In this document: positions 10,231-22,934 of the stretch, in pieces
Numbering within the stretch: the first letter of the stretch is position 1
How the letters are laid out: each line of letters begins with the position of its first letter
Source of the DNA: Rhexocercosporidium sp. MPI-PUGE-AT-0058
Lineage: Eukaryota > Ascomycota > Leotiomycetes > Helotiales
NCBI GenBank assembly: GCA_020746875.1
Contig: JAGTJL010000024.1
Coordinates: forward strand, 372,001-436,000
Length of the DNA stretch: 64,000 bases
Direction of reading: 5' to 3'
The notes under the pieces: model-generated
The model's database searches: none
What the model was told of the DNA's origin: nothing
Seen by the model: only the letters and a program-made list of their open reading frames with translations
Program-made: the position numbers and the translations under genes

Positions 10231-10540
10231 GGCGAAGGAGATCGAATGTTCGAACATGCTCATGAAGTCAAGAGCCTCATGTTCCTTTATCTCTTGCTCT
10301 CCACTTCGATGAGTGTTCTACCACAAGAAGGGACCGGAGTTGATGGTGGAGGAATTGTGGTCGTCGCCTAGGGCACTCTACCAACGGCCAATAATGAGAC
10401 GACCACCCGGGAGAACGCAACCTTTATATTACTAAGCTTAGAAGGGATTATAGATATCGTGGCCGTTGGCATCCTACTTGGTATAGTACTTCATTATCGT
10501 AAGACGTTGAAAACCATGGAAACCCTGTTGCGTGGTTAAG
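10231..10540 (+). pseudogene. Decayed small membrane-protein gene, unidentified
   Basis: One frame reads ...MFEHAHEVKSLMFLYLLLSTS ... GGGIVVVA, then a TAG (10370-10372), and continues in the same frame through NETTTRENATFILLSLEG into the hydrophobic stretch IIDIVAVGILLGIVLHYRK, ending at TAA. A signal-like segment, an Asn/Thr-rich stretch and one transmembrane helix followed by basic residues fit a small single-pass membrane protein. The single internal stop suggests a pseudogene, or an unrecognised short intron around the TAG. I know no family for it. Confidence 0.35.
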
Positions 10541-10984
10541 GCATAAACGCGACCGTAAACATGTCCTCTCTAAGAGCCTCTGTAGCTGCCCCAGAACTAC
10601 TTAATACCAGGTGTGCTATCTATGGAGACCTTGGCCCGCTTGGCACGACGTTGTTAAGCAGGGTCTTCGAAAGGGTTGCTGCCGAGGATAGCTTCGAAGT
10701 TCTCTGGCCAGATATAGCTGGGGGGCTTATCCGCCGTGTCGAAGAAGTCCATGTTCTTATGTTTTGTTAGCTGTGTTCAGGTTTGGGAGTATTCTTGGTT
10801 GGTTACCTCGAAGGACTCTTTGTTATCCAAGGAATTAGTATGGACTGCATTCTTCTGGCCATCTTATCCTCTCAAGCTCGCTAAGATATTCTCTTCTATG
10901 TATACTATTGTCACGTCAGCTAATTCCAACAAGTCCAGGATGTATACTTACTATGTACGCCCTTCCAGTGACGTGCGAGTGGTT

Positions 10985-11631
10985 GTGTTCCACCTTTAAT
11001 ATGACCTGTCTAAAACTAGGGAAACTCGTCATGCTCGAGAATTCGATACTCGTGCTCGATATGACCCTCACCGTCTGACTTTAGGTGGAACTTGAAGAAA
11101 TTAACTACATGCAAGAGCCAACGAATGTTAACTACTTGCTTGTAAAGTCCAGTGAAAATTGGCTGCAACTTTGCGGTAGAGTATGCCTAGTACTGAGAGA
11201 TGTTAAAGTGTCCGACTTTGCTATTGCAGAGGCCAGGATCCAGGGAGAATGGGGTGAGTATGAGTTGAACGACGTAAATCAAAGTGTTCTTGTCGTTGGC
11301 GGTCACAACTTTATTGAGGCTAGAGGAGTCATTGGCATCTTTGTCGAAGCTTGTGTTGAAATGGAATCGATGATATCAACCCTCGGAGCTATGAAGCAGC
11401 TTTCTGATGAACTCCAAGTTCTTTCCTTCAACATCGATGTAACCGTATCCGCTTAGAAAATCTCGACCAAGTGCCACCAATTGGCAAGTACAAGGCTGCT
11501 GCTAATGCCAGAGAGGCTATGGAAGGGAAGAGATTAAAGGAGTTGGAGTACCGAGAGGATATCGATAGTGCATCTGTTGTACGGGGGTAGATTCATGCTA
11601 ACAAGAAAAAGAACAAGGCGAAACCTTCATG
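10985..11631 (+). pseudogene. Decayed coding tract, unidentified conserved-looking protein
   Basis: Consecutive protein-like pieces lie on the plus strand in different frames. 11010-11085 reads SKTRETRHAREFDTRARYDP. 11085-11456 is a 123-codon open stretch (YLLVKSSENWLQLCGRVCLV ... EMESMISTLGAMKQLSDELQ). 11456-11631 reads NLDQVPPIGKYKAAANAREA ... GKRLKELEYREDIDSASVVR, then TAG, then a Lys-rich end KKKNKAKPS. The charged tail with a single stop looks like the C-terminus of a real protein. Frame changes between the blocks mean it is broken or has undetected introns. No domain recognised. Confidence 0.4.
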
Positions 11632-11639
11632 AGCATGTA

Positions 11640-12320
11640 TTTAACATAAATTGACGGAGGGAAAACGGATGGCAAAAACTATCTAAAATAGCGGAAGCCT
11701 CTCGTTTCTATACCATGCCCCACGAATTAATCACTCCCACCAACTGCATTCTAAACGACTTACTTCTTCTGGGGTATGAGCTATACAAGGTCCATTTACT
11801 TTCTCGCAGTGGGTTCCAGATGTTATACACTCAACTTGTAGACTCCGGAAGTTCAGCCTAGACAACTTCGTCACATTGAGTGGCAGCACTTACATCGGCA
11901 AAGAACACCCGAGCGAACTCTTACATACACAGAAGGTCGCCATTACCAAAGAGTGAGACCAACAAACCATCCCATGCCTCGTTCCACAATTCCTAGAATT
12001 CCCTTACGCACTAAATATAGACTAAAAAATTATTAATAAGTGAGACCTCAGCTAGGATGCAATCTAAGTACCGTATATTCCCAGTAGATCCAGAGCCACG
12101 AGCCACGACACCTATACATCAAAGAGAGACTGTTCCTCCTCTAGCTTTCACCATACCTACCCAGTCCCCTTCTCAATCGCCTCGGAAACGTTTAGGTACA
12201 GCACGCCCAGATTTAGTCAATAAGTCAATACCTTTTTGATACGCCAATTCTTGCTAATAAATACTAAATATACAAGCTCCTCAGGACTAGCGAGAACGCT
12301 TCGCAAAAAAAGGGAAAAAG
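11640..12320. other. Transition region, no gene recognised
   Basis: GC content starts to fall and TA-rich words increase. A 60-codon open frame (12057-12239, ending ARPDLVNKSIPF) is Pro/Ser-rich and could be the disordered N-terminus of the 2EXR relic that follows, in another frame. I cannot show that they were one gene. Confidence 0.35.
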
Positions 12321-13130
12321 TGTTCCAACCTTTCCTTTCTTTTCTCGGTTTCCCAAAGAAATCCAAGATTAAATTTAAGAGGAAACCTTTTCTCAAAAAC
12401 GAATCTTCGATAACAATACCTTAAGGCTTCTTAATCCGTAAAATAACATTTTATACTCGTACCTAACTCCTTATATATTATACGTCTACCATGACTTAAG
12501 AGAATTCGCCTTAAGGCGACTCAGTCATAAATACCTCCGCCATTTATAGCCGCAAGATCACCGACGAGCGATCTTTTTCCAACCGAAGAGTGACATCTAC
12601 GTCTACGAATCGACACAGCTGAATTAGCAACCCGATAACCAATATGTGTTCCGCTATATTAAGATTATTGTAGAAGTTCTTCCAAAAGATTTAACTGACA
12701 AAACAAGATACGGGCTCAGAAGTATGGAATTCCATAAAAAGTTTCCTAAACTCTAAGGACTTATCGTGACAGGCCGGCACCTAAACATGTCCCGCAGAGT
12801 TTTCCGATACAGGTGGCCCAAAGAGGATTAGGACAAGTATTAAAGGTATTCCAGAACGATTAGGACCAAAATGCGAAGGACTTGGAAGAGTTTTTAACAA
12901 GTAAAAGCATTTGGATTCAGAAATCGTTAAAAAAGCCTAAGACGAACGAAGAAAAGAAAAGGTACATTAAAAGTTTTCTAGCATGTCCGCTGACCCCTCG
13001 AGAGGAGAGCAGGCGAATTGATTAATAAAGGGTAAAGGCAGGGATAAATCTCCTATAGTGGCAGGCAAAGCAAGGTTTCGAGCATATAGATTCCATCGAG
13101 TAATTGTGATATCTCTAAAATCGAAACCTA
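12320..13130 (+). pseudogene. 2EXR-domain protein relic with RIP-type stops
   Basis: The frame at 12331 reads FPFFSRFPKEIQD, stop, I, stop, EETFSQ. This is the 2EXR signature (F-x-F-x-R-L/F-P-x-E-I-x-x-x-I-W-E), with TAA where Trp would stand. After one frame change, 12437 onward stays open except for TAA/TAG codons. It contains YSRKITDERSFSNRRV, KQDTGSEVWNSIKSFLNSKD, TCPAEFSDTGGPKRIRTSIK and GIPERLGPKCEGLGRVF. 2EXR proteins are a large fungal family of unknown function. The gene is at the edge of the heavily RIP-mutated block and its stops are the C-to-T/G-to-A type, so I infer RIP leaking from adjacent repeats. Confidence 0.6.
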
Positions 13131-16100
13131 TAGCTACTGGCTCAGTCCTAGGTAATAAGACAAAATATTTGCTCGGCGACTATGAATGAATGTAGAAATA
13201 TTGAGCATTTCATATCCAATGAATCCGCTGCCTTCAGGAGAGCTTATATCTTTCAAACACAAACAACCTTTACCCCGGCCTTTCCACGTCGCCTCCGAGG
13301 CTCTCCCCCCTGCTTCATAAAGTAGTTCTCCTTTAATGACTATACCAGACGGCGGGGATGAAAACCTCTGGAGCCGAAATTGAACGCAGCTAAACAACGC
13401 ATGGAATTTTGAGTGTACGATACTCAGAGCTGCCGCAAAGGACTCCAAATCGTAGTGTCGCCGAAGCGCAGTATCATCTGTTGAACATAGTCGAATAATG
13501 CACCTAGATAGCTCCTATGCTACGGCCAGGGAGATCCCCATAGATCGCTTTCCACGAACAACCGTTCTTCCTTATTTAAAGTATCGTATCCTCTTTCTCT
13601 AATTAAGGAGCCTAGCTCTTCTTTGACCTCAGCGGTATTTAAGGTGTCTTAGAATATATAACAGCTTTATGATCGATCTCCAGTGCTATAAGACTAATCG
13701 ATATATAAACGTACTCTAAGACTAATAGCAGTTTGAACTTAAAGTTATATATTATATTATCTCCAATCTTAGTATATTTTAAAAAACCTTAGAATAGCTA
13801 CTGCCGATGCTTAATAACTAATGTAGCCTTTAATGCCTTAAACAGACTGCAGGAGGGTCGCGAGGCGTGCTAATGGCTATTAACGACAAAAGTCGACTGA
13901 CATTCGTGATTAATCTAAAGTTACGCGTTCTTAATTTTAGGTATAGCGGTCGATAACGTAATAAGGGGGCTAGCCTGTTTAATATAAACCTTTAAGGCGT
14001 GTTTTCTAGAGGTGATTAGAGTCTCGGTAAATGCTGAGCGTAGCTTTTGTCTTTTTGTAAGTCGTAGGTTCGCGTCGCTTATATTACTGGCGTTATAATT
14101 ATTATTAGTATTCGTAAAATAATAAGTGTTGCTGCTAATGTTTATATATATGTCTTAGTGCCCTCGCTTCAGTGTTATAAGATTACCCCTTAGGACAGGG
14201 CCGGCTAAGAAAGATAAGCGAGAGGCTCGTGACGCATGGCGATTCTTATTATTAATTAAAGTTGCTAAATGTCTAAGAAGAATATTACGTTATGCTTCGC
14301 TTAAAGGACGAGAGGATAAGACCTTATCCGAAATATATTCCGTTAAAAACCTATTCCTTAAGATTTCTAAAACTAAGGCATTTATAAAGTAAATAGTTAC
14401 CTTTAAGCTTAGCGATTAATAAAAGACTAAGTGAGATTCTCAACTAATCTTTAATAATTTAAGTGCGGGGTTCATCGACTAGGTACTCGAAAGCTTTCTT
14501 ATCTTTACTTTTCTTATTTAAACGTATACGATAAACTCGATTAATGTCCTTTTTTATCGATAGGACCGAGTCTTAAGAGGATCGTTTATAAGACGGCCGT
14601 AGTATTAATATTCGTATTTCTTCCTTATTAAATTAAGAATCGGATTTATTTAACTGATCCTCTTATATAATTCGGTATTAAGTCTTTTTAATTAGCGTTT
14701 AACAAAGGGTTAAATGCGTATCCCACGCAGTCGAAAACGCTACCCGACTAGGATCTTAGATTCTACGGCTAATAAAATCTCGGTGAGCTCCTTGTCTTTT
14801 AAGTTATCCGCGTCGACGACCTCGACTAAGTCCTGATTACTTATATATGCGTCTCCGAGCTCTTTTTATTACTATATTACGACGGGCCCCTCTTCTATTA
14901 CTACTTCAGTCTTTTGCAATTCCTATTCCTTAAGACCTTAAGCTATGCCATATCGAGAAGTATCTTATAACTCATATAGTTTATTACCGATAGTTTCGGT
15001 GCGTTCTCGACTCTGGATCTCGTCTTATAGTGCTTCGACCGAGCGAGGACTTGGAGAGGTAAGTATGCCGGCCGACGATAACTTTACTTATTACTCTTTT
15101 AAAGCTAACCTTAATTCTTTCTTTAGTTTAGTTATATTATTATTAATTTATTTATTATTATTATTGTCGAAAGGCTTAAGGGGGGAGTAGGGCGCGAACT
15201 TTATTAACGTGCTTTACGTGATATCGTCGATGTCTTACTAGTTAGTCTAATCTTATAGTAACGTAGAAAATCGAGGGGGGATCTAAAGTTAAGCTTATAT
15301 AAGAGCAGAAGGCACGCCGTACTGCTCACGAGGCCCAGGCCCCGGAGCTGGCTCGTCGACATAACGGCCCTCCTCAACGTCATACTATAGGCCGGATGTA
15401 TTAATTAGTGCCGAAGCGAGCTCTGAAGTTGCGAAGATATACGGACCCGCATCCCGTTTAATACGCCCGGTATCGATATCCCTAAAAGCGCCTTCGGCCT
15501 TATTCCCAGCACCTACGTTATCTGAGTCGTCATCACCGAGGATCACTTATTGATTAATATGTAATTAGCGGACCGCTTTTGAGCATAAATTACGGTGCAC
15601 TTACCTCGACTATTACCTTGACATTCACCCGACCTTAATTGTGTTCGGTTGACTTACAGTCCAGCCCTATAAAGAGCTAGCTATTCTAGATTTTAAAAGG
15701 TAAACTTAGTCTTCGAGGCTTCAGTCGAGATGTTCGGACGCAAAGCCGCCCGAGAGAGCTCCTCGAGAAATAGGAAATCGTCGTCTAATTTATTATTATT
15801 ATTAATAAGAGCGTGCTTAAGATTTAAATAAACAGATTAAAAAGATTTACTTCGGGTAGAGCTCTTTTATATACCTTAAGCTCTCGCTCCTCTATTTCTA
15901 TTAGCTTAATATCTAGAACGAAAAAAAGGATTAGTAAATTTGCGTATTTTCTAGCCGCCGCTAGTGTTAACTAAACGGATTAAAGGGCCGGTTTAATTAT
16001 GCTAAAGAGTATTTTTATTATAAAAAGGCGGGTTTAATAAAGGAATTATATATCTGCAAGAAAATCGAGAGGCGGACGTCCGCTAACTGCGCCAGAGGCG

Positions 16101-17077
16101 CTATTCTGGCGCTTTTAGAGCTAAAGTTGCATGTCGAAAATTTTAGAGACAGTTTCTCATTATAATAAATTAAAAGCGCGCCGAAAGCGCCGAAATAAAC
16201 TAGCGTATTATAACCTTATTTTTAAAAGTAAGGCTTTATTATTTTACTTTATTTAATATATTAATATGGTTTATAAAAGTATTAGCAATATTAATAATAT
16301 AATAATAATTAAAAATATAGCTCTTATAACGCCCGATTAAGGCTAGGGCCGGCTAGCGTGCGCATATAATTTACCCGAAACGAACGATTTTCTTATTATA
16401 TTTTTTTTAGCGTAAATATTTATAGCGTAAGAGCTTTAGCGAGACTAGTTTTTAAGACGTGCTTGACGAAATATAAGCGAAACTTAAAATTAACGTTAAT
16501 TTAACCGGATTCGGTTAATAAAAAACCGTTAAAATATATTCTTTTTAAAATTATAATATTTTAACGTTTAAATTATATTTATAAAAATTACTTAATTAGG
16601 CTTAGCGTTTATTAAAATAAACTAGCGCTTTTAATATTAGCGACTAATTAAAATTTAAAAAAGCGGCTTTAAGCGTTAAAGGCGGCCTTTTAACGAAATA
16701 GCGAAAATAGCGGATTCGATTCTAGGCGTCCGCGAAATTTTTTGCTAATGAAGTCGAGTAGCGAGATAAGCGAACTCTTATAGACGTTAAAAGCGGCTCT
16801 AAGACCGTGCACGCGCCTTACTTAAAGCAAAAGGTCGCTAAACCCGGGGGGGGCAAACCGCAGTACTGAGATTATAAACTTAAAATATAAATTAATTTAT
16901 ACTTTCTTTTCCTTCTTAGTTTCAATTACTTTAACTTCTTTTTTAATTTTAATTCTTATATTTGCCTTTCTTAACTTATAATCTTTTTTATTAATTCTTT
17001 TTATAATTTTCTTAAAAAGTAAATATTACGTTAAAAGTTAATTATATAATTCGCTCGTTAATATATAAATTTATAAA
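13131..17077. other. RIP-mutated AT-rich tract, largely unidentified
   Basis: TA-rich sequence with CpA and TpG depleted and CpG retained. An open minus-strand frame at 13134-13448 (104 codons, LYEAGGRASEATWKGRGKGC-like) has normal composition but no recognisable domain. Minus-strand 13990-14900 stays open over long stretches (LEILRNRFLTEYISDKVLSS, RNILLRHLATLINNKNRHAS) interrupted mainly by TAA, so it is probably a mutated gene or transposon ORF. Islands with higher GC occur near 15300-15560 and 16070-16120. No terminal repeats were found for this segment. Confidence 0.45.
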
Positions 17078-17082
17078 TAATA

Positions 17083-17314
17083 TATTAAATAAAATTCACG
17101 GTAAGTAAAGTTTTATAGAAATTTAAAGAAAATATATTTTAAAAATTAATCTTTAGGTTTTAAAAAAATCTAAAAGAAAAGCGTATATATAAAAGAAATA
17201 AAACGTCGGCGTAATTAAAAAAAAAAGTTATTTATTTATATTATAAAAGCCTGGGCCACTTTATATTGTAAGCTTAATTTTATATTAATAAAATAAATAA
17301 GTATATATACAATA
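17083..17314 (-). repeat. 3' LTR of minus-strand gypsy element ii
   Basis: This is the reverse complement of the 256-bp LTR defined by the pair 34480-34735 and 43771-44026, and it begins TATTAAATAAAATTC on the plus strand. It is followed on the inside by a pyrimidine run (ATTATTCCTTTTC), the complement of the purine tract before the 43771 LTR. It therefore marks the 3' end of a minus-strand element. That element's internal sequence continues, interrupted, to 34474 and again from 44032. Confidence 0.75.
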
Positions 17315-17454
17315 ATTATTCCTTTTCTTAATAATAACGTCTGCGATACCGAAGCTTTATTTAATAATATATCGGTACGCCTTCGCGTCACTTAAGATAA
17401 GGATTAAGCCGCGGTAAATTAAATAGCTATATTCCGGTTAATAGATTTAATTAA

Positions 17455-18071
17455 GGATACAGCTAAAGCACTATACGGAAATAGCTAAATTACTATACGC
17501 TAAGGAATTTTTAAGAATCCGGAGGATATATTTATCGCCCGCGTCTTATTATGTTAATTTATATTAAAGGCTAAGTGTAATATATGCATCCTACGTAATT
17601 ATGCTAATTTATTTTCATAATCTTCTTTGAAGTCGGTATCTTAAGTATATACTTTAATTCTTTTAATTATATCTCTTTAAATTATAACTGCAAAGCTTTA
17701 GTAATATTTAATATATTATTTAATTAATAAATTAATAATATATTATGCATATACTCTCTCTTTCTTTGCGTTCTAAGCTCGTACTGATCTTAGTATCCTT
17801 ACCGGAGCTTTTGCATAGCAAGTGCAGTCGACGACAGGCTATTTTATATTATAAAAGTCAAAGTCGATATATTACTTTAAAGTATTAAGTAAGAAAGTAT
17901 AAATAGCTTCAAAAGTCAAGTTTAGTAAAGCTTAGGGGTTTTATCGACGGCCCTTAGCCTTTAATATAATTCAGTATAATAAGGCGCTGTTAATAAATAC
18001 GCCCGGCGTGCCTGGAAAAACCTTAGCGCATAGTGATTTAATTATTTCCGTATAATGCTTTAGCTATACTC
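17455..18071. mobile_element. MITE D1, MULE-related, 617 bp
   Basis: Termini are GGATACAGCTAAAGCACTAT at the left and the RIP-altered inverse (...TTTAGCTATACTC) at the right. TSD is TTAATTAA at 17447-17454 and 18072-18079. It carries subterminal repeats of the AGCTAAA-type unit shared with the MULEs of this window and has no coding capacity. A mutated relative (D2) lies at 53256-53680 and 60579-60704. Confidence 0.85.
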
Positions 18072-18269
18072 TTAATTAATTAAATTAATACGATTATATA
18101 AATTATTACGTTAAATATATAATACTATACTGCGATTAGTCCGTCGGACGTGGTCCGATTGTTTTATAAGCCGTTCTATATAATATATTAATATTCTTAG
18201 CTTAATAAATAAGAATAGCTTTATAAAATAATAAAAGATATTTATTTTAATTATAAGATTCTTATATAT

Positions 18270-18528
18270 TATCATATACACGCTCATCTATTTTATTTAT
18301 ATGAAATCGGACCCGTAGTATAAAAAGGCCGAGGCTTTTACGGCGGTATTAATAGAATCAGTTTTAATTATATTTTTAATTACGCCGGCGTTTTACTTTT
18401 CTTTATAAGTAAATTTTTTTATATATATAATTATTTTTTGAGCTTTTTTAAAAGCTAAAGAATAATTTTTTAAATCTGTTTTCCTTAAACTTTTATAAAG
18501 TTTTATTTATTATGAACTTTATTTAATA
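18270..18528 (+). repeat. Solo LTR of the gypsy family
   Basis: A 259-bp copy of the 256-bp LTR (TATCATATACACGCTCATCT...TTTATTTAATA) flanked by TATAT on both sides (18265-18269 and 18529-18533). It interrupts gypsy element ii. The perfect 5-bp TSD and absence of internal sequence identify a solo LTR left by LTR-LTR recombination. Confidence 0.85.
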
Positions 18529-19382
18529 TATATATATATAAGAATTTTTATATTATATATTCGAGTATTATAATTATTATTATTATTAAAGAGTGGTCTT
18601 CGGTCGGCGAAATAATAAGCAAGTTACGCGCTAGTAGCGTATTTACGTTTATTTATTAAATAAATAAAATATAAATAATATAATCGCGTAATAATTACGA
18701 CCCTGCTACTCCGCTAAGACGTATATATAAATAGCCTCTTCGTCGCGTTAATAATAATTTTTCTTTTTTAAATTATTTATATATAATATCCGTATTTATA
18801 CGTCGTTATCTTTTTATTTCTTTTTTCTTTTCTTTAATTAATTATTAATTTTATTATTATATTTTTTTACTTAATATTTTAAATCTATTACATTTAATAA
18901 TCTTACAAACTGGCTTCGCAGACGTTTTTGCGGTTAATATTTTAAAATTACATCAATTAATTCTTTCTTTTATCATATTAATAAAAGAATTAAAAAGAAT
19001 TATGGTTGCTGCTTTAAATAAAAGGCCGTTTATATTATCGTACGTATTTATATTTATAAAATTTATTAATAATATAATATTAAACGCGTTATAAGTAAAC
19101 CGTATATTAAAAATGAATAATTCTCTTATTCTTTTTATAAAAATATCCGTATTATAAAGAACTTTGCTCTCGATTCCAAAACTAATTACGTAAGTATAAT
19201 TAATATAACGTACTTAATAAGTAAGCTGCGCATGTATGTAAGGTGCGCATGTCTTACCAAAACCATTACTTTAAGAATTAATAACTTAATAATAAATTAA
19301 AATTATTATTATTAAATTAAACTAATTTAAATTAAATTTAAATAGACACGTACGAGCCGTGTATTCGAGCGATTTATATATA

Positions 19383-21812
19383 CCGTATAAACTGTAATAT
19401 AGCGCTATAGCGCTGTATCTTTTTAATAGTAAATCGATAGTTTTGAACCTGGCGCTGTAATTAAAGGTAGCGTTATAAATTATAATTTCCCCTTAAATCC
19501 TTATTAAAATACCCTTTTCTTAATGACTTCTTTTATATTTTTTAATTATTCTTTTATTTTAAAATAACACTCTTTTATATAATATCGTTAATGTACCTTT
19601 AATTCCGCGTATTCTTATAAGTCTTTTACCACCCGGTTAAGCTACTTTAAATCTATAAGGCCTTTTATAACCTCCTAAACCTCGCTTTCGACTTAGACCG
19701 TCTGCGAAAGACAAAACAACTCGCTCTTAGCGTATTTTAAGCCGTAGGTATATTAGAGGAGTTAGCGAATAAGAGATAATAAAGCAATTAGCTTAATAGC
19801 GAATTCAATATAACGCTTAAGGCGTCGGGGAGCTTAGAGATTAAGAGCGTGCGAGTCGACTTATTATTAAGAAAGGAATTAAGGACGATAATATAAATGG
19901 CTTCGTAGATTCGGAATTCGACGACTACGTTACTCGGAAACGATACTCTTATTCTCGAGAATATAAGTTAGCAGCGATTATATATTAAGAGACTATATAC
20001 CGTTAACTTAAAGATGGCACCGACGAGCGCATTATTATTCGATATGCGACACGTAAATTATATATTTTAAGGTTAATATTCCGAAGCTAAATTAAGAAAA
20101 AGAGCGAGATTTTGCGCCAAAAGAGGGGAACATATTATGTCCGCAAGCCGTAAAGTAAAGTTAAAGAGCTAGAGATGAAAACGAAACTAAAAGTAAGATT
20201 CGACGAGGCTCGACTTAAAAGACGTGCTATCTCTGCTAAATAATTAATTCGGAATATTAAGTAAATATATAATAAGCTTTATTATAAGCGTGTTATTCAT
20301 AAGGAAGGAGGTCTAAATCTATACCTTAGATTTCGATAGTCTTTTGGCTAACTAATTAGCTTTAAACACCGCCACAGAATCTCTTTCAGAGTAAGTATTA
20401 AACGAGCTCAAAAGGCACTTAAAGAGCTTCGGAATATTATTATTAACTAGCTTTAATTTAATCGTCGAAACACTATCGTCACCCTTACCTTTAATTATGA
20501 GAAACCTTATTTTTTATTTATACTTATTATAAAAAGATATAAGCTCTTTAAGATTACAAATATAAACTAAACACCGCTTGCTTTTGAGTTTTAAAATGGC
20601 CGTACTTACGTTAATAAAAGCTCTCGTATTATTACTTTACGGACCGCAAGAAATAACTAAAACAAACGGTAAGCTATCCTTTAAGTTATCGTCTTCGTAG
20701 ATAGCGTCAATCGTTATAAACTTTTACTTATATTTAAGGGAAAACCAGGCAAAAGGAATAAGAATCGACGCCTTAAGATAACTTAATATTATTTTACGGT
20801 TAAGGTAATTTAAAACGATAAAGTATACGCTAATTCCGAAAATCTCATTAATTAAATTAAATAAGATTACTTATATACTTCGGAATACCCTTTCTTAAAT
20901 TAAGAACCTCGTCTTCTCGTCCTCGACGCTTTTGCCCCTCACAAACACACCGGAAAAAAGGCTTCTATAAACGAATTTACGAAGGCGAAAGCGAAAAGGT
21001 TATACGCAGAAATATTAAATTAACAGATTCGAGCTGCATTCGTAAAGCTTAACGTTACTTTGTCTATTATCTCTGGCGGTTATATTAGCTAGGTTTAAGT
21101 GCTTAATGTTATTATTAACTCACTTTTAAAAGCTATAATTAAAGAGTTAAAAGAGGTTTACATTAATTAAAACCTAAAGAAGTAAAATAATAATGAATAC
21201 TTTATTTAAGACCGAAGAATTTTATTAATAAAATAAGTAAGAGAGGCTTAATTGCGTATTTATATTACTTATAAACAAACTATTATTAACACCTTTAAAA
21301 ACCTTAGTTTATTATTAAACCCTAACGGCTTTAAAGACAACGACCTCAAGATTAATGACCTCTTAAATATCGCTATTGGCGATTATACCTCTTCCTCTTC
21401 TACGAACCTCATACTTATCCTTAACGACGACGAACTTAAAAGAAATATAATTATAATTAAAGGGACATATATTTCAGCGGAGGAAAAACAAGCTTAACGA
21501 CAAGAGAAGGAAGATAATATAAAGAATGCTTTTAACTCTAATTCAGAGTTTAATTCGTTAGAGGAAGAGAAAGAGTTAAAATAAGAAAATCAAGATATAG
21601 TAAATATTACGGAAGAGTAAGAGATTATTAATTATATAAATAAATACTTTTATTTATACTTAAAATACGCGAATTTCTAGTACTTAACTCAGGAATTCTT
21701 AATCCGCTATAATAATATATTATAACCGATATTAAGGTAATACAATTAGACTTGGCGCTATATATAAGGTAGCGAGTTCAGCGAGGGTGGCGCTATATTA
21801 CAGTTTATACGG
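19383..21812 (+). mobile_element. Element C: pogo/Tc5-like DNA transposon, 2,430 bp
   Basis: Perfect 23-bp TIRs at 19383-19405 and 21790-21812 begin CCGTATAAACTGTAATATAG and are flanked by TA at 19381-19382 and 21813-21814. Element B carries the empty site. Transposase fragments on the plus strand at about 20330-21100 resemble the fungal DDE-superfamily transposase with a CENP-B-type domain. They include NRRNTIVTLTFNYEKPYF, then INxTPLAFEF and NGRTY (the conserved 'MDQTPLxFEFxxGRTY' catalytic block), and LLLIFKGKPGKRNKN. An 81-codon open frame at 21252-21497 (LSLLLNPNGFKDNDLKINDL) is the Asp/Ser-rich C-terminus. It is heavily RIP-mutated and dead. Confidence 0.85.
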
Positions 21813-22490
21813 TATTATACGTTTGTAGCGCACGGATTCGTCGCTCTTTAACCTCACTTATAAACTGACCCGCAAGCTCTATATTCGCAATTATAGATCG
21901 ATTTAAGCCCTTTTAAACTATTAAAACACTTCTCGTAATAATATACGACCTTCGTACGACTCTCTTTTTTTTGCCGTTCGTTCGCGGCCTATAGCTTTTT
22001 ATTTTCGTCCATAAAAAAGACCGCAAAATATATAATTATTTAATAACTTTTAATTAATTATTAAATTATATAATCCGTAGGATTAAAAGAACTAGCCATA
22101 TAATATTATACGAAGTCTCTGATTGCCTTAGCTTAAAATTCTAACTCTTATATATTATATAGCGTTTATAAAACCTAAGGCGCTTATTCGGTCGCGGGAG
22201 GAAGAGGAGGAGTAAGCGTCCGTAATTAAGTATTAAGCTTCGAGAAGATATATTTAAAGTCGTACGAGACTAATTTAATAACTGCGAACCTGTTACGGAT
22301 TGTATTTAAAGTTAAAGCTTTTATACGAGTTATAAAATAAGCTAAAAGAAAATTAAACTTATTAATATAATTAACTTTAACTTATATAAGATTTTCAATT
22401 TATTATTTATATAAACATTTTAAACTCGTAAAATAATTAATATTAAGAGGTTAAAGTAAATGTAATAAATATAATAATATATAAAGAGTA

Positions 22491-22674
22491 TGTGGTGAAG
22501 AAGTGGATCAAAGCACTGCGAGCAGTTATAATTAAATTGAAGTTATTAATTATTATTCTAAAAGCTCTAAGAATCAGGAGAAGATAATTATTCTCCTGAA
22601 AGCGGTCTACAGTAACAGAACTTAATTAAGTCACGTGCAGTGCCAAGAAAGCAGCTGCCCGTGCTTATACGATA
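22491..22674 (-). repeat. 3' LTR of the copia element
   Basis: 184 bp, starting TGTGGTGAAGAAGTGG on the plus strand and ending TTATACGATA. It differs from the other LTR mainly by C-to-T and G-to-A changes. Confidence 0.9.
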
Positions 22675-22934
22675 CACCCCCTAAGTAATTAACAGTAATA
22701 AGCTACTGCTATTATAATTAGCTGTATTAAGCGAAAGCAAATAATAAGAAAGAATTAAGCAAACAAATTCACTTATATGCGGTAATCAGGCAAATAACCT
22801 GATTATATGAACTAACGATTTTCCTACTAAACCTGAACCTGTAAACACTCGATAATACACAAATCGACTGCTCTCAATTTACTACTTAATTAATCCATTA
22901 ATTAATCAACTAATTAACTGCTCCCTTCGACATT

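Noticed and set aside
14945..15190. 81-codon plus-strand frame with a Leu-rich hydrophobic end
   Set aside because: The hydrophobic run comes from TTATTA repeats in RIP-mutated DNA; no supporting features.
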